Source: Dunaliella salina (Eukaryota > Chlorophyta > Chlorophyceae > Chlamydomonadales > Dunaliellaceae). From it: a stretch of DNA of 10,531 bases. Below the pieces are notes generated by a model, which made no database searches, was not told where the DNA came from, and was given only the letters and a program-made list of their open reading frames with translations. The stretch is taken from positions 68,398-78,928 of the forward strand of contig MU070259.1 in the NCBI GenBank assembly GCA_002284615.2. The letters are read 5' to 3'. A program made the position numbers and the translations under genes. Of the stretch, positions 1-7,488 are shown in pieces (within the stretch, counting starts at the first letter, position 1; every line of letters starts with the position of its first letter).

Positions 1-701
1 TGAGCAAGCTTAAAATCGCTCCCTATGTCTGTGTAGGCCAGGCCTGCCCCTACAGGGCATTTGCTGAGGGTTTTTGCAATCATTCTGCCTACAATGTTTT
101 GGCGTTCAGTTTTCATGTTGGAGATGAAATGGTTTTGGCAGCCTGAGGGCATGTGTAGTGCGCTATCCAAGTAATGGCAGCCTGGGAGGGGGCAAGATGG
201 ACCAGTTGACCTTTTCAAACGTACAGCATGTTCTTGGCTGTAGATGGTGCCTGTGCGGTACTGCAGGATGGTACGCTTCATGGGTACAGAAATGTTGGGC
301 ATATGTCTGAAGGCATTGCTGATTTTTTTATTTACTTGNAGTAATAGGTTTTGATAATAAGAGTAGTAACCTGTTTTGGCATTGGCATATCCAAGCTTGT
401 GCTTAGAATGCATGTGGGATTTGAGAGCATCTTGGAGATTGGGGAGATAGGTGAGCTTGTGAATGGGTGGTGGACCCGTAGATGTGCCTGTAGCATGTAC
501 TCTTTCTTTCTTGGCTAACCAGAAAATGTTCGTAAATGGATTTCCACCAGGACCTGCACCACGGATCTCGGTGTCTGCCACACAGTTCTGGGCTTGCTTT
601 GCCTGATGCTTTGCAATGGCATCTGCACATTCATTTCCAGCGATGCCAGCATGGGACTTCACTTTGTCAATTCGAATTTTGGTATGGAATGTCGTGCGGG
701 A
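1..701 (-). pseudogene. RNase H C-terminal part and C-terminal zinc knuckle of the LINE polyprotein (partial)
   Basis: One frame is open for about 233 codons from 701 to the window edge. It starts with the end of RNase H, IDKVKSHAGIAGNECADAIA, with the conserved His at 651-653 and the fourth catalytic Asp at 621-623. Next comes a conserved stretch (EIRGAGPGGNPFTNIFWL). A zinc-knuckle-like C-x4-C...H-x4-C follows at 138-194 (SCPLPGCHYLDSALHMPSGC). Such a C-terminal cysteine/histidine motif is common in LINE ORF2 proteins and is thought to bind element RNA or DNA. The frame has no stop, so the end of the protein lies left of the window. An ambiguous base at 340 falls in a Leu codon and does not change it. 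This is the best-preserved part of copy A. Confidence 0.88.
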
Positions 702-1030
702 TCAGTGTCACACACACATCACCAACCTGGGAGCACAGATCACTGTGTGCGAAGAATAAGCGCTGTGCTGCATCATGCGGAAGTGCAGCAAGGAACAGCA
801 AACCCGGAATCCCAGCAACCCTGTCTCACTCGCACCTCTTCCCATCGACTCGAGTGAACTTGTCCTTTGTCTGGATGGTTGTAGCCAGCTCTGGACGTTA
901 AACACACATTTCTTAACAACTGCCTGGCTAGTTGTTGAGCCAGTATAAGAATACAAGGTAACAAACTAACTAACTGACTGCATGACCAGGATTCAGCAAT
1001 AACCAAGATTCAGCGTGACAGGAAGTTTAT
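702..1030. other. Segment of about 300 bases interrupting RNase H; possible small mobile insertion
   Basis: RNase H reads normally to about 1040 and resumes at about 701 (minus strand), so the DNA between is not part of the domain. Near its ends are TGTCAC (714-719) and GTGACA (1015-1020), a 6-bp inverted match that could be chance. Inside are two interleaved inverted repeats (915-943), an AACT-rich stretch (965-980) and a 17-bp-spaced direct repeat of ACCARGATTCAGC (985-997 and 1002-1014). I see no coding potential, no convincing target-site duplication, and no pol III boxes I could defend. It could be a SINE- or MITE-like insert. Exact ends are uncertain by 10-20 bases. Confidence 0.55.
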
Positions 1031-1489
1031 AATGAGCGTTGAAATCATTTTAAGGACGTCTCCTTGGATATGCCTCAGATGTCTTTCAGGATAGAAAATC
1101 TGTTTACATACTTGATTGAAAGAGGTGAGGCTGTCTGTTGCAACGTCTGCATGTTTGGTACTGATAGCAGCAGCAATTGCTGCCAATTCAGCTCTATTGA
1201 TGGTTTTAGTGATCCCAGCACCGTCAGGTTCTACAAAGTTCTTGCTGTCAGTGGACGGGCAGNAGACGCCTGCTCCAACTTCTTGCTCACAGTTATGTAC
1301 AAGGCAGCTGCCATCTGTGTATGCCCATGTTCTCCAATCAGCATCTTTGAGAGTTAGAATAGCACTGGATTGGCTGGGCACCAAGTCTGTTTCTTGGACG
1401 ATCATGTGTGGATTTTTAGGGTGTTTGGAGGCGTGTTGTTTGTCCAATGGGAGGCGTTCCAGTCTATTGGAAACCTGGAATGTGAGCAT
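1010..1489 (-). pseudogene. Ribonuclease H domain, N-terminal part (interrupted)
   Basis: This is RNase H1-type ribonuclease, which degrades the RNA strand of the RNA/DNA hybrid during retrotransposition. The strand WAYTDGS carries the first carboxylate (D59 of this open stretch), NRAELAAIAAAI the second (E101) and VATDSLTSFNQV the third (D119). The reading continues YPERHLRHIQGDVLKMI and then meets a TGA at 1010-1012 just inside foreign sequence. The fourth catalytic residue lies beyond the insertion, at 621-623. An ambiguous base at 1263 falls in the open frame just after VGAGV. The 5' side is linked to the methyltransferase-like region through a frame change near 1480. Confidence 0.92.
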
Positions 1490-2395
1490 GCATGGAATTT
1501 AGGACTAGGTGGCTGCTGACATTCGTCAGCTTCCACTGTGTGGATTCTTTCAAATCTCCTTTCAGGACTTGTAGCCAATCCTTGTTATGGTTGTTGAGAT
1601 GAACTCGAGCTGCAGTGTTCCAAACAGCGAAGATATGAAGGTCCCAGGTATGCTGAGGTAGAGGTATCTCTTGGTTAGGGCAGGATTGAGGGGCACTGTA
1701 ACCAAGTTTTTTTGCGAGGTATGGTGCCGAGGTCGTAACAGAGGTGGGGGTAGGCAGTGACAAGTTTGGAGTAGGGGTTGGTTATCATGTCCTTGTTCCA
1801 AGCCGGAAGGAACATGAATGTAGCAGTGGCTTCTGTGTTGAGAATGGCAGAGTAAATGGCATGTTGCAAAGCTTGGGTCATGATTCCCTTATCATAAATG
1901 GGATGGCAGACTGAGAAGCCTGAGAATTTGGATGAGAAGGTATTATGCATGCATGGCACCAAAAAGAGTATCTCAGGAGTGCGCACTCCAATAATTCTGG
2001 TGTTGTGTGATGTGGTCTAATGGGGAGGCCATTTTTTCTAGGGTTACTAAAGCCCATTTTTGGAGGGCAGTATGGATGTGAGTCGGAAGGGCTCGTGAAA
2101 AGATCTTTGATCTTCTTGCTAGAGTACTTTCTTTCAAGCATGGATTTACGGGAAAGGAGCCCTTGCAGCTAAGTAGTAGAGCTTCCAGGAGCTGGTGTTA
2201 TTTTCTCGTGCATGCCAGCAAGCTTGGCCCCATGAAAAGCCCTGTAGAGGATTTGGAAGCGGTTTGGGGATATCATACCGAGACACTTGCCTTGCGTATT
2301 GTAAATGCAAACCATGTGCGCGGCGTATATTTCTGGGAGAATGAGGGGGGAGGGAGTAGGAGGGGAACGGCTATGGGATCCTGTGTCAGATGATG
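1464..2395 (-). pseudogene. PCIF1-like adenine-methyltransferase region of the LINE polyprotein, multiply frameshifted
   Basis: Pieces of one domain lie in successive frames. The N-terminal piece, about 2338-2070, includes VCIYNTQGKCLGMISPNR and contains a TAG at 2169-2171. The central piece (1986-1710) has SGFSVCHPIYDKG, then TATFMFLPAWNKDMITNP. The C-terminal piece (1730-1464) includes WDLHIFAVWNTAARVHL. The order of an NPP[FY]-like loop, a hydrophobic strand with [LI]P-x-W, and a later hydrophobic strand matches, from memory, the catalytic half of PCIF1, the cap-adjacent m6A writer, where the loop is NPPF. Here the loop reads CHPIY, so the catalytic Asn position seems lost. A frame change coincides with a run of seven T on the plus strand (1707-1713). 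Orthology to PCIF1 is inference; another Rossmann-type methyltransferase is possible, and activity is very unlikely in this copy. Confidence 0.55.
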
Positions 2396-3169
2396 CTAAA
2401 TAAGGGATTGCTGATCTGTATACTTCACGAGGTCAACCTCGCGCAGCCAGTATTTGCATGAGCCTGTAGGTTTTATGTCTGCTTGTAAATTAGTGGGGTT
2501 TGTATCAAATGTGATTTTGTTGCGTAATTCTGTGTCCATTTTCTGCTGCCATACATTGGTTTCATTAGGTTTTTCAAAGCCCTGTCTTTCAAGATTTGAG
2601 AGGGTAGGATCTGCTGTGGGTGTTGAGAGGTTGGGCTTGCTCTGTCGTGCTTCAAACTTAAGCAAGCACTCTTTAAATTTGGGCCATGTCTTCTGTAGAT
2701 CTTCTGATTCCCAGGATGGCTTCCATGTGACCCTGATGAGTTCTTGTTTAGTCTGCCGCTCTCTTTCAATTTTTTGGGCATCATTTAGGCTTGCACAAGC
2801 GGGACATGCCCATGTGCAAGGTGTTGCAATTTCTTGTCTTTGCTCATCCGAGTAACATCCAAGTTCCTTCATGCATCCCCAATGGTACGTTCGGTGGCAC
2901 ACATCACAAACATACATATCAGGAAATGGATCCTCCGAGGTTCCACTTTCATAACTTTTGTAGTAATTGAATATCTGGCAGCAGGTACACTCAATATCAG
3001 TGCGAGCAGCAGGTGAGACATCTTGAGGCACAAGGTTTGCTTGTTTGAATAGTGGCAGGGCCCATTTTTCAATTGTCATAAGTGCGTAATGGGTGTGGTA
3101 TCGCACTCGGAGGTGGACGGGGGAGCTTAAATTATTCTCTCTTGTTCTCCGCAAAAATTCTCGAACCAT
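2396..3169 (-). pseudogene. PHD-type zinc finger segment of the LINE polyprotein (257 codons open)
   Basis: This is the longest clean internal stretch of copy A, about 257 codons from MVREFLRRTRENN to a TAG at 2396-2398. It carries a C4HC3-like zinc finger: C61-x2-C64, C88-x2-C91 (CDVCHRTYHWGC), H96-x2-C99 and W120-x-C122-x2-C125, numbered from the Met, covering roughly 2795-2989. The spacing and the Trp before the last Cys pair are typical of PHD fingers, which commonly read histone H3 tails. After it come a Trp- and charge-rich part (RVTWKPSWESEDLQKTWP) and the segment TLSNLERQGFEKPNETNVWQ. The Met is probably not a true start: the upstream frame reads smoothly into it after one base, and the protein continues on the far side of the TAG. 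A chromatin-targeting role is inference from the family. Confidence 0.85.
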
Positions 3170-3170
3170 C

Positions 3171-4240
3171 TATGTAAGTAATATCTAAATTATGGTAGAA
3201 GATAGAACTGATAGCATGGCTAGCAGTTGTCTCTTTAGCAAGTCTCTCAGCTTTGTTTTTCCTGTAGTTCCAGACTTTGGGGCCTTGGGAAAGCGAGCTT
3301 AGAGAGTGGATGGCTGGGGAAATGATCTCTTAGTCTGTGTGGAGCAATTGTTGCCTCTTCTTCCTGAGTCTGTTTGTTTGAGTATCTAGGCTGTGCGGAG
3401 TAAGAGTTTGTGTTTGAGGGTCGAGACACTCATCTGTCTGCTGTTGGTGGTTTGTGCTAGGGGAGTTAAGTTGTGTAGTGATATGGTGAGCAGTGCTCAG
3501 ACAAGCATGTGCGCATCTACCATTTGGGCTAGCTTGGCTGAGTTGGGATTTGGAAGAGGGGGAGTTTCTCAATGCTGACCGTGTGCGTTTGCTTGGGGGC
3601 CCTTCTGCAGTAGTACCTTGTTCAGCAGGAGCCAGAGTATCCAGGCTTGCAGTGGGTGCGTATTCAGAGGGGTGAAGTGCTTGTGTGGGAGTGATGCTTA
3701 GTGTAAAATAGGAGCGATTTCTTTTGCTGAGTGGCTCCTCCAGTGATTGTACTTCCATGACAACTTGTTGTGTTTCAGGACAGCTGATGGGTGTAGGATG
3801 ATTGGCTGTACGTCTGAGGCGGCGTCCGGTGTGTTCATGGGTGTAGTAAGATGTGGAGCGAGGCTGTGGCAGTGGCACTGCTTGAGTGGGGGGGATAAAG
3901 TTGGGTTGGGGGCTTGTTGGTCGGAAAACCTGGGTGTGGGGGGGCTGTTCCCCACCGTGCTTGTGTTGGTAAGGCCGCTCATATGTGTGATGTTGATACG
4001 ACGGTAAACTGGGAGGGTGTTTGCTTCAGTGCTTTTGTAGGCAATGATCTTTTGGATAGAGGACGTGTTCAGTTCTTGTTGTGGGGCAAGGTTGACAAGA
4101 GCTGCCAGCCTGTCAAATGCAATTTTGCATTTGTTGTTCACCTCTGGATCTTTAGCCTGAAGTTGAGAAACTGAGATGATGTGAGTTTTGCGTGGAGATG
4201 CAAGCTCATGTAGCCCACTAATTCCCATGTTCAGCAAAGG
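3171..4240 (-). pseudogene. Ser/Thr/Pro/Gln-rich linker between RT and PHD, frameshifted
   Basis: The first part (4237-3698) begins PLLNMGISGLHELASPRK and looks like a folded, conserved segment. The second part (3878-3171, another frame) is low-complexity and rich in Ser, Thr, Pro and Gln, with basic patches such as PPSKRTRSA and LRKKRQQL that could serve as nuclear localisation signals. The frame change coincides with a run of seven G (plus strand 3888-3894); copy B has five G at the matching place, so two bases were gained in A or lost in B. A TAA at 3330-3332 is followed in the same frame by KVWNYRKNKAERLAKE and on to ITYI at 3171. One extra base there leads into the PHD frame. The function is unknown; it may be a disordered tether between the catalytic and chromatin- or nucleic-acid-binding parts. 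Confidence 0.72.
3480..4240 (-). repeat. Linker repeat, copy A partner of 5558-6323
   Basis: This is the partner of the block at 5558-6323, with the same orientation, similar length (761 against 766 bases) and sharp ends. Here the block lies in its expected place between thumb and PHD. The homology ends at the same base as in copy B (after CAGCAAAGG), close to the point where the thumb frame breaks. Confidence 0.88.
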
Positions 4241-4845
4241 TTGCTAATGCACGTGATGAGAGTGGAGAGATTGTGTGGAGGTGGTTTGTGCAAAGTGAGG
4301 GCTTCACAAATGTGCTCTAGTTCCTCCTTGGACACACTGTTGCCATTTTCCATGAGACGGAGCTTGCTGGAATGGACACTGGTGAGCTGGCAAGCGCGCA
4401 TGTTATAGTTGAGCTGACGTTGTATGTGCAGATTTGTTCCTTTTTGTTTGGTGCGGTAGGTTTCAGATAAGGTTTTTACATTTTCTGTCTGCTTAAGTAG
4501 GAGGTTAAGGCTAACTGTGCAGCGTCTTACTGAGGGATGTTCAAGGCTGGAAGAGAGAGCAAAAGCCTGGTGTAAAAAGTATTCTACACAGATTGAAGAT
4601 CGTCCAAGTCCAAAATTATCAGGATCTTCGCGGATCATTGCTGCAGCTGTGCTTTTCCAGAGTTTGTGTTTGTGTTTGACCATTCTGTCTATCATGGTGT
4701 CCCAGATGATAAGGTCAGTAGGGGTGCAGGCAGTTACTGCAAAAGAGTAAGCAAGGCTAGGACTTATGGCTGTGCAGACTATGTTAAGTACCTGGCGTGG
4801 GGATGCATAGGATGCGTCAAGATCATCTAGCTTATTTTTGAGGTT
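4231..4845 (-). pseudogene. RT thumb/connection region of copy A
   Basis: The RT frame continues after the TAA at 4846-4848 for about 200 codons, beginning NLKNKLDDLDASYASPRQ and ending at a TGA near 4231. The stretch WDTMIDRMVKHKHKLWKS is basic and aromatic, as expected of the thumb that grips the template-primer duplex in LINE ORF2 proteins. There is no catalytic motif here. Assignment rests on position directly after motif E, the unbroken frame and the basic character. The frame is lost almost exactly where the linker homology shared with copy B begins (4240). This is either a one-base indel or a sign that the joint is not ancestral. Confidence 0.7.
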
Positions 4846-5548
4846 TTAAGTCATACGCTGAATCTGATGCTTCCAGTTAAGGTTCATTGTCATTTCAACT
4901 CCAAGATAGAGGAAGGGCTCACTTGAGGTGAGGAACTGAGCCTTCTGTCCTTGGATTTCTATTTTCCCCTGAAGCCTTTGATGGAGTGCTTGTGATGGAG
5001 TCACCCCATTGTGATCTTTTCTGGGATAGCTGTGTAGAATACCAGTAGCTTTAGTCCTACTGCCGGAAATAATGAGTGCCGCCCAGTCAGAGTAGAGGGT
5101 GAGCTTTCTGGCTTGTGCTTTCAGGTCTTGTATTGTGCTAGTTGGACAGAGAAGGTCATCAGCAAAGGCAGCGCTACTCAGGTTATTTGCAAGGTGGTTG
5201 TCAGTGGTGGTTTGGCCTGGGACACATCCATGTTTGTAGCCGCGACCCCCGACATGCAGCCAACGCAGGAGAGGCTCCATGTAGAGGAGAAAGAGAAATG
5301 GTGGGAGTGTATCACCTTGAATTGTACCTCTGTCAACGTGAATTAGCTTAGTGCTAGCCCCTGAGGGCAGTCTCACTCAAGTCGTAGCATTTTCATATAG
5401 ATTTTTGGCGGTGTCTACGGCATCAGTGGGGAAGCCTAGATCGTACATGATCCAGAGCATCCTGTCATGGTCAGTAGTATTGAAGGCTGAGGTGAAATCT
5501 ACAATAAGGAGAAATCTTTTCCAAAAATTTTTGCACTTTCAAGTCCCA
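4846..5548 (-). pseudogene. Reverse transcriptase domain, 5'-truncated, with stop codons
   Basis: This is the palm of a LINE-type reverse transcriptase, which makes cDNA from element RNA. Motif A reads VDFTSAFNTTDHDR, with the first catalytic Asp at 5497-5499. Motif B is RGTIQGDTLPPFLF. Motif C is FADDL, with FADD encoded at 5155-5166. Motif D follows (LTLYSDWAALIISG), then motif E (FLYLGVEMTMNLNW). All three catalytic aspartates are present. A TGA at 5377-5379 splits motif A from motif B, and a TAA at 4846-4848 ends the palm, after which the same frame continues into the thumb. Similarity stops just upstream of motif A near 5545, so the fingers subdomain is absent. There the sequence switches to a second linker copy that does not belong upstream of RT. 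Confidence is high for RT and low for the exact clade. Confidence 0.93.
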
Positions 5549-5557
5549 TGATAAAGG

Positions 5558-6323
5558 GATATTGTGAGCAATGCTCAGACAAGCACGTGAACTGCTATCA
5601 TTTGGGCTAGCCTGTCTGCATTGGGATATGGAAGAAGGGATATTTCTCAATGCTGAGTTTGTGCGTTTGCTTGGGGGCCCTTCCGCAGTAGTACCTTGTT
5701 CAGCAAGAGCCAGATTACCCAGGCTTGCAGTAGGTACGTCTGCAGAGGGGTGAAGTTAACGTGTGGGAGTGATGCCTGGTGTAGAACTCGAGCGAGTTCT
5801 TTTGCTGAGTGGCTCCTCCAGCAATTGTACTTCCATGAAAGTAACAACATGTTGTGTTTCAGGACAACAGATGGGTGTGGGATGGTTGGCTGTACGTCTG
5901 AGGCAGCGTCCGGTGTGTTCATGGGTGTAGTAAGATGTGGAGCGAGGCTATGGCGGTGGCACTGCTTGAGTGGGGGATAAAGTTGGGTTGGGGGCTTGTC
6001 GGTCAGAAAACCTGGGTATGAAGGGCCTGTTCCCCACCCATGCTTGTGTTGGTAAGGCTACTCACATGTATGTTGTTGATATGGCGATAAACTGGGAGAG
6101 TGTTTGCTCCGGTGCTTTTGTAGGTAATGATCTTTTGGATCGAGGACGTGTTCAATTTTTGTCGTGGGGCAAGGTTGACAAGAGCTGCCAGCCTGTTAAG
6201 TGCACTTTTGTATTTGTTGTTCACCTCTGGATCTTTAGCCTGAAGTTGAGAAACTGAGATGATGTGAGTTTTGCGTGGAGATGCAAGCTCATGTAGCCCA
6301 CTAATTCCCATGTTCAGCAAAGG
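5558..6323 (-). repeat. Second linker copy (copy B), direct repeat of 3480-4240
   Basis: This block is a second copy, in the same orientation, of the linker of copy A. The protein reads LPLLNMGISGLHELASPRK and on to LNTSSIQKIITYKSTGAN, with frame changes differing from those in A. One example is a one-base difference near 6035, and another is five G at 5971-5975 against seven in A. Similarity is high by eye (about 85-90 percent, not computed). The block starts near GATAT at 5558 (A: 3480) and ends at CAGCAAAGG, 6315-6323 (A: 4232-4240). To the left lies the RT of copy A and to the right an RNase H fragment, neither the neighbour expected from the order in A. The independent decay suggests the pair is not a very recent duplication. 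Confidence 0.88.
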
Positions 6324-6897
6324 CAATTTCTTGCTTGCTGTTCTGGACAAAGCAGCTGCCATCTGTGCATGCATGTCCTCCGATCAGCAAGTTTGAGAAC
6401 GAGGATGGTACTGAATTGGTTGGGTAGCGAGTCTGTATCTTGGATGCTCATGCATGGAGTTTTTGTGTTTTTAGAGGCGTGTTAGTCGTCTTGACAATGG
6501 GAGGCGTTTCAGTCTACTGAAACTTGGCATGTCAGGATGCACGGGATTGAGGAAAGGGTGGCTGCTGACACTCTTCTGCTTCCACTTTGCGGCTTCTAGT
6601 ACATTGTCTGCAAGGCATTGTAGCCAGTCTTTGTTATAGTTGTTAAGATGGACTCGAGCTGCAATGCTCCAAACAGCAAAAATTTGAAGGCCTCCGTCGT
6701 GCTTAGGTAGAGGTATCTCTTGGTTAGGGCAGGATTGGGGGGCACTGTAACTAAGTTCAGTGCAAGGTGTATAGTTCAAGGTCGTGACAGAGGTGGGGGT
6801 GGGCAGTGATAAGTTTAAATAAGGGGTTTGTTACTATGTTCTTGCCCCAAGCAAGAAGGAACATGAATTCAGCAGTGGCCTCTGAGTTGAGAGTGGT
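6324..6897 (-). pseudogene. LINE copy B fragment: methyltransferase-like C-terminus plus RNase H N-terminus
   Basis: This minus-strand segment aligns by eye with copy A from about 1850 down to 1280. Near 6890-6785 it reads EFMFLLAWGKNIVTNP, against FMFLPAWNKDMITNP in A. From 6779 it reads YSAPQSCPNQEIPLPK, then LQIFAVWSIAARVHLNNYNK. Around 6440-6335 the RNase H start is recognisable (ILVLKLADRRT), followed after a frame change by TDGSCFVQNSKQEIA, which contains the first catalytic Asp. It stops abruptly at 6323 and switches to linker sequence. The upstream limit is about 6897, where similarity to copy A ends inside the methyltransferase-like region. No catalytic loop is retained. Confidence 0.85.
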
Positions 6898-7012
6898 GGG
6901 CTTACAAGGGTTTGAAAAAGAACTTCGGATTGGACATTCAGTCAGAAAGTTTGGCTGCTCAGCTTGTGATGAAGGAATGCCACATGTTACAGGGCTACAA
7001 AGAAAAGGCCTC

Positions 7013-7031
7013 CAGTCAAATTAACTGACTG
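7013..7031. repeat. Stem-loop CAGTCA-N7-TGACTG, first copy
   Basis: CAGTCA (7013-7018) and TGACTG (7026-7031) are perfect inverted arms around a 7-base loop, followed by CTAGC. The same arms and loop length recur at 7356-7374 and 7464-7482. The flanks of this copy are less similar than those of the other two. Confidence 0.6.
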
Positions 7032-7319
7032 CTAGCTACAGGTTACAGGCTTTTAAGAACCACCTACAGAAAACATGCCATTTATACCTCTGATCTCACC
7101 GGCTGCTGTTATGAGTGTGGACAATCTCAAGGTTACGAGGACTCTACAGAACACTCCTGCAACACTGGCTCACAACTCAGCCTGTCCCTGGAAGGGCCAC
7201 CCCCTGCGCACTCAGGCATTCTTTGACCCAGAATCTATCAACCCCCAAGCAGACATCCTACACACATACAGATGTGAATGTTGGTTACAAAAAGTGGCTC
7301 AGACTAGCGACATCTAACA

Positions 7320-7380
7320 TTTACAGGTTTTACAAGGCAGTTCCATATAAGCCATCAGTCACAACGTGTGACTGCTAGGC
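7320..7380 (+). repeat. Spaced repeat with stem-loop, second copy
   Basis: TTTACAGGTT (7320-7329) is followed after 21 unrelated bases by GCCAT and then CAGTCA-N7-TGACTG (7356-7374) and CTAGGC. One more C-G pair extends the stem here to 7 bp with a 5-base loop. The next copy lies exactly 108 bases further on with identical internal spacing. Confidence 0.65.
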
Positions 7381-7427
7381 AGCAAGCATAATACACTGTA
7401 ATGTACAGATCTACAATTCTAAGCAGG

Positions 7428-7488
7428 TTTACAGGTTGAACAGACTTCACACGAAGAAGCCATCAGTCAAAAAGCGTGACTGCCAGGC
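7428..7488 (+). repeat. Spaced repeat with stem-loop, third copy
   Basis: TTTACAGGTT (7428-7437), 21 bases, GCCAT, CAGTCA-N7-TGACTG (7464-7482), then CCAGGC. The layout matches the copy at 7320-7380, including the 21-base gap, although the gap and loop sequences differ. The following TGACTGATGA resembles the start of a hammerhead core but lacks the other required parts. Confidence 0.65.

Larger units (their letters stand above)
1..5548 (-). mobile_element. Degenerate non-LTR (LINE-like) retrotransposon, copy A
   Basis: On the minus strand one polyprotein can be followed through several frames: RT motifs A to E, thumb, Ser/Thr/Pro-rich linker, PHD finger, methyltransferase-like region, RNase H, C-terminal zinc knuckle. 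RT plus RNase H with no visible integrase, protease or long terminal repeats points to a non-LTR element. In-frame stops include TGA 5377-5379, TAA 4846-4848, TAA 3330-3332, TAG 2396-2398 and TAG 2169-2171. Frame changes lie near 4235, 3888, 3170, 2070, 1985, 1707 and 1480, and a segment of about 300 bases interrupts RNase H. The 5' part (N-terminus, any endonuclease, RT fingers) is missing, and the 3' end lies beyond the left edge. The domain order recalls LINE polyproteins of chlorophyte algae (from memory, not searched). Confidence 0.9.

Noticed and set aside
536..901. Plus-strand open frame of 121 codons
   Set aside because: It runs antisense to the RNase H end of the LINE and into the inserted segment; no domain is seen.
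714..1020. DNA transposon with TGTCAC/GTGACA terminal inverted repeats
   Set aside because: Six matching bases can arise by chance, and no flanking target-site duplication is visible.
2454..2855. Plus-strand open frame of 133 codons
   Set aside because: It is the shadow of the well-supported PHD region on the opposite strand.
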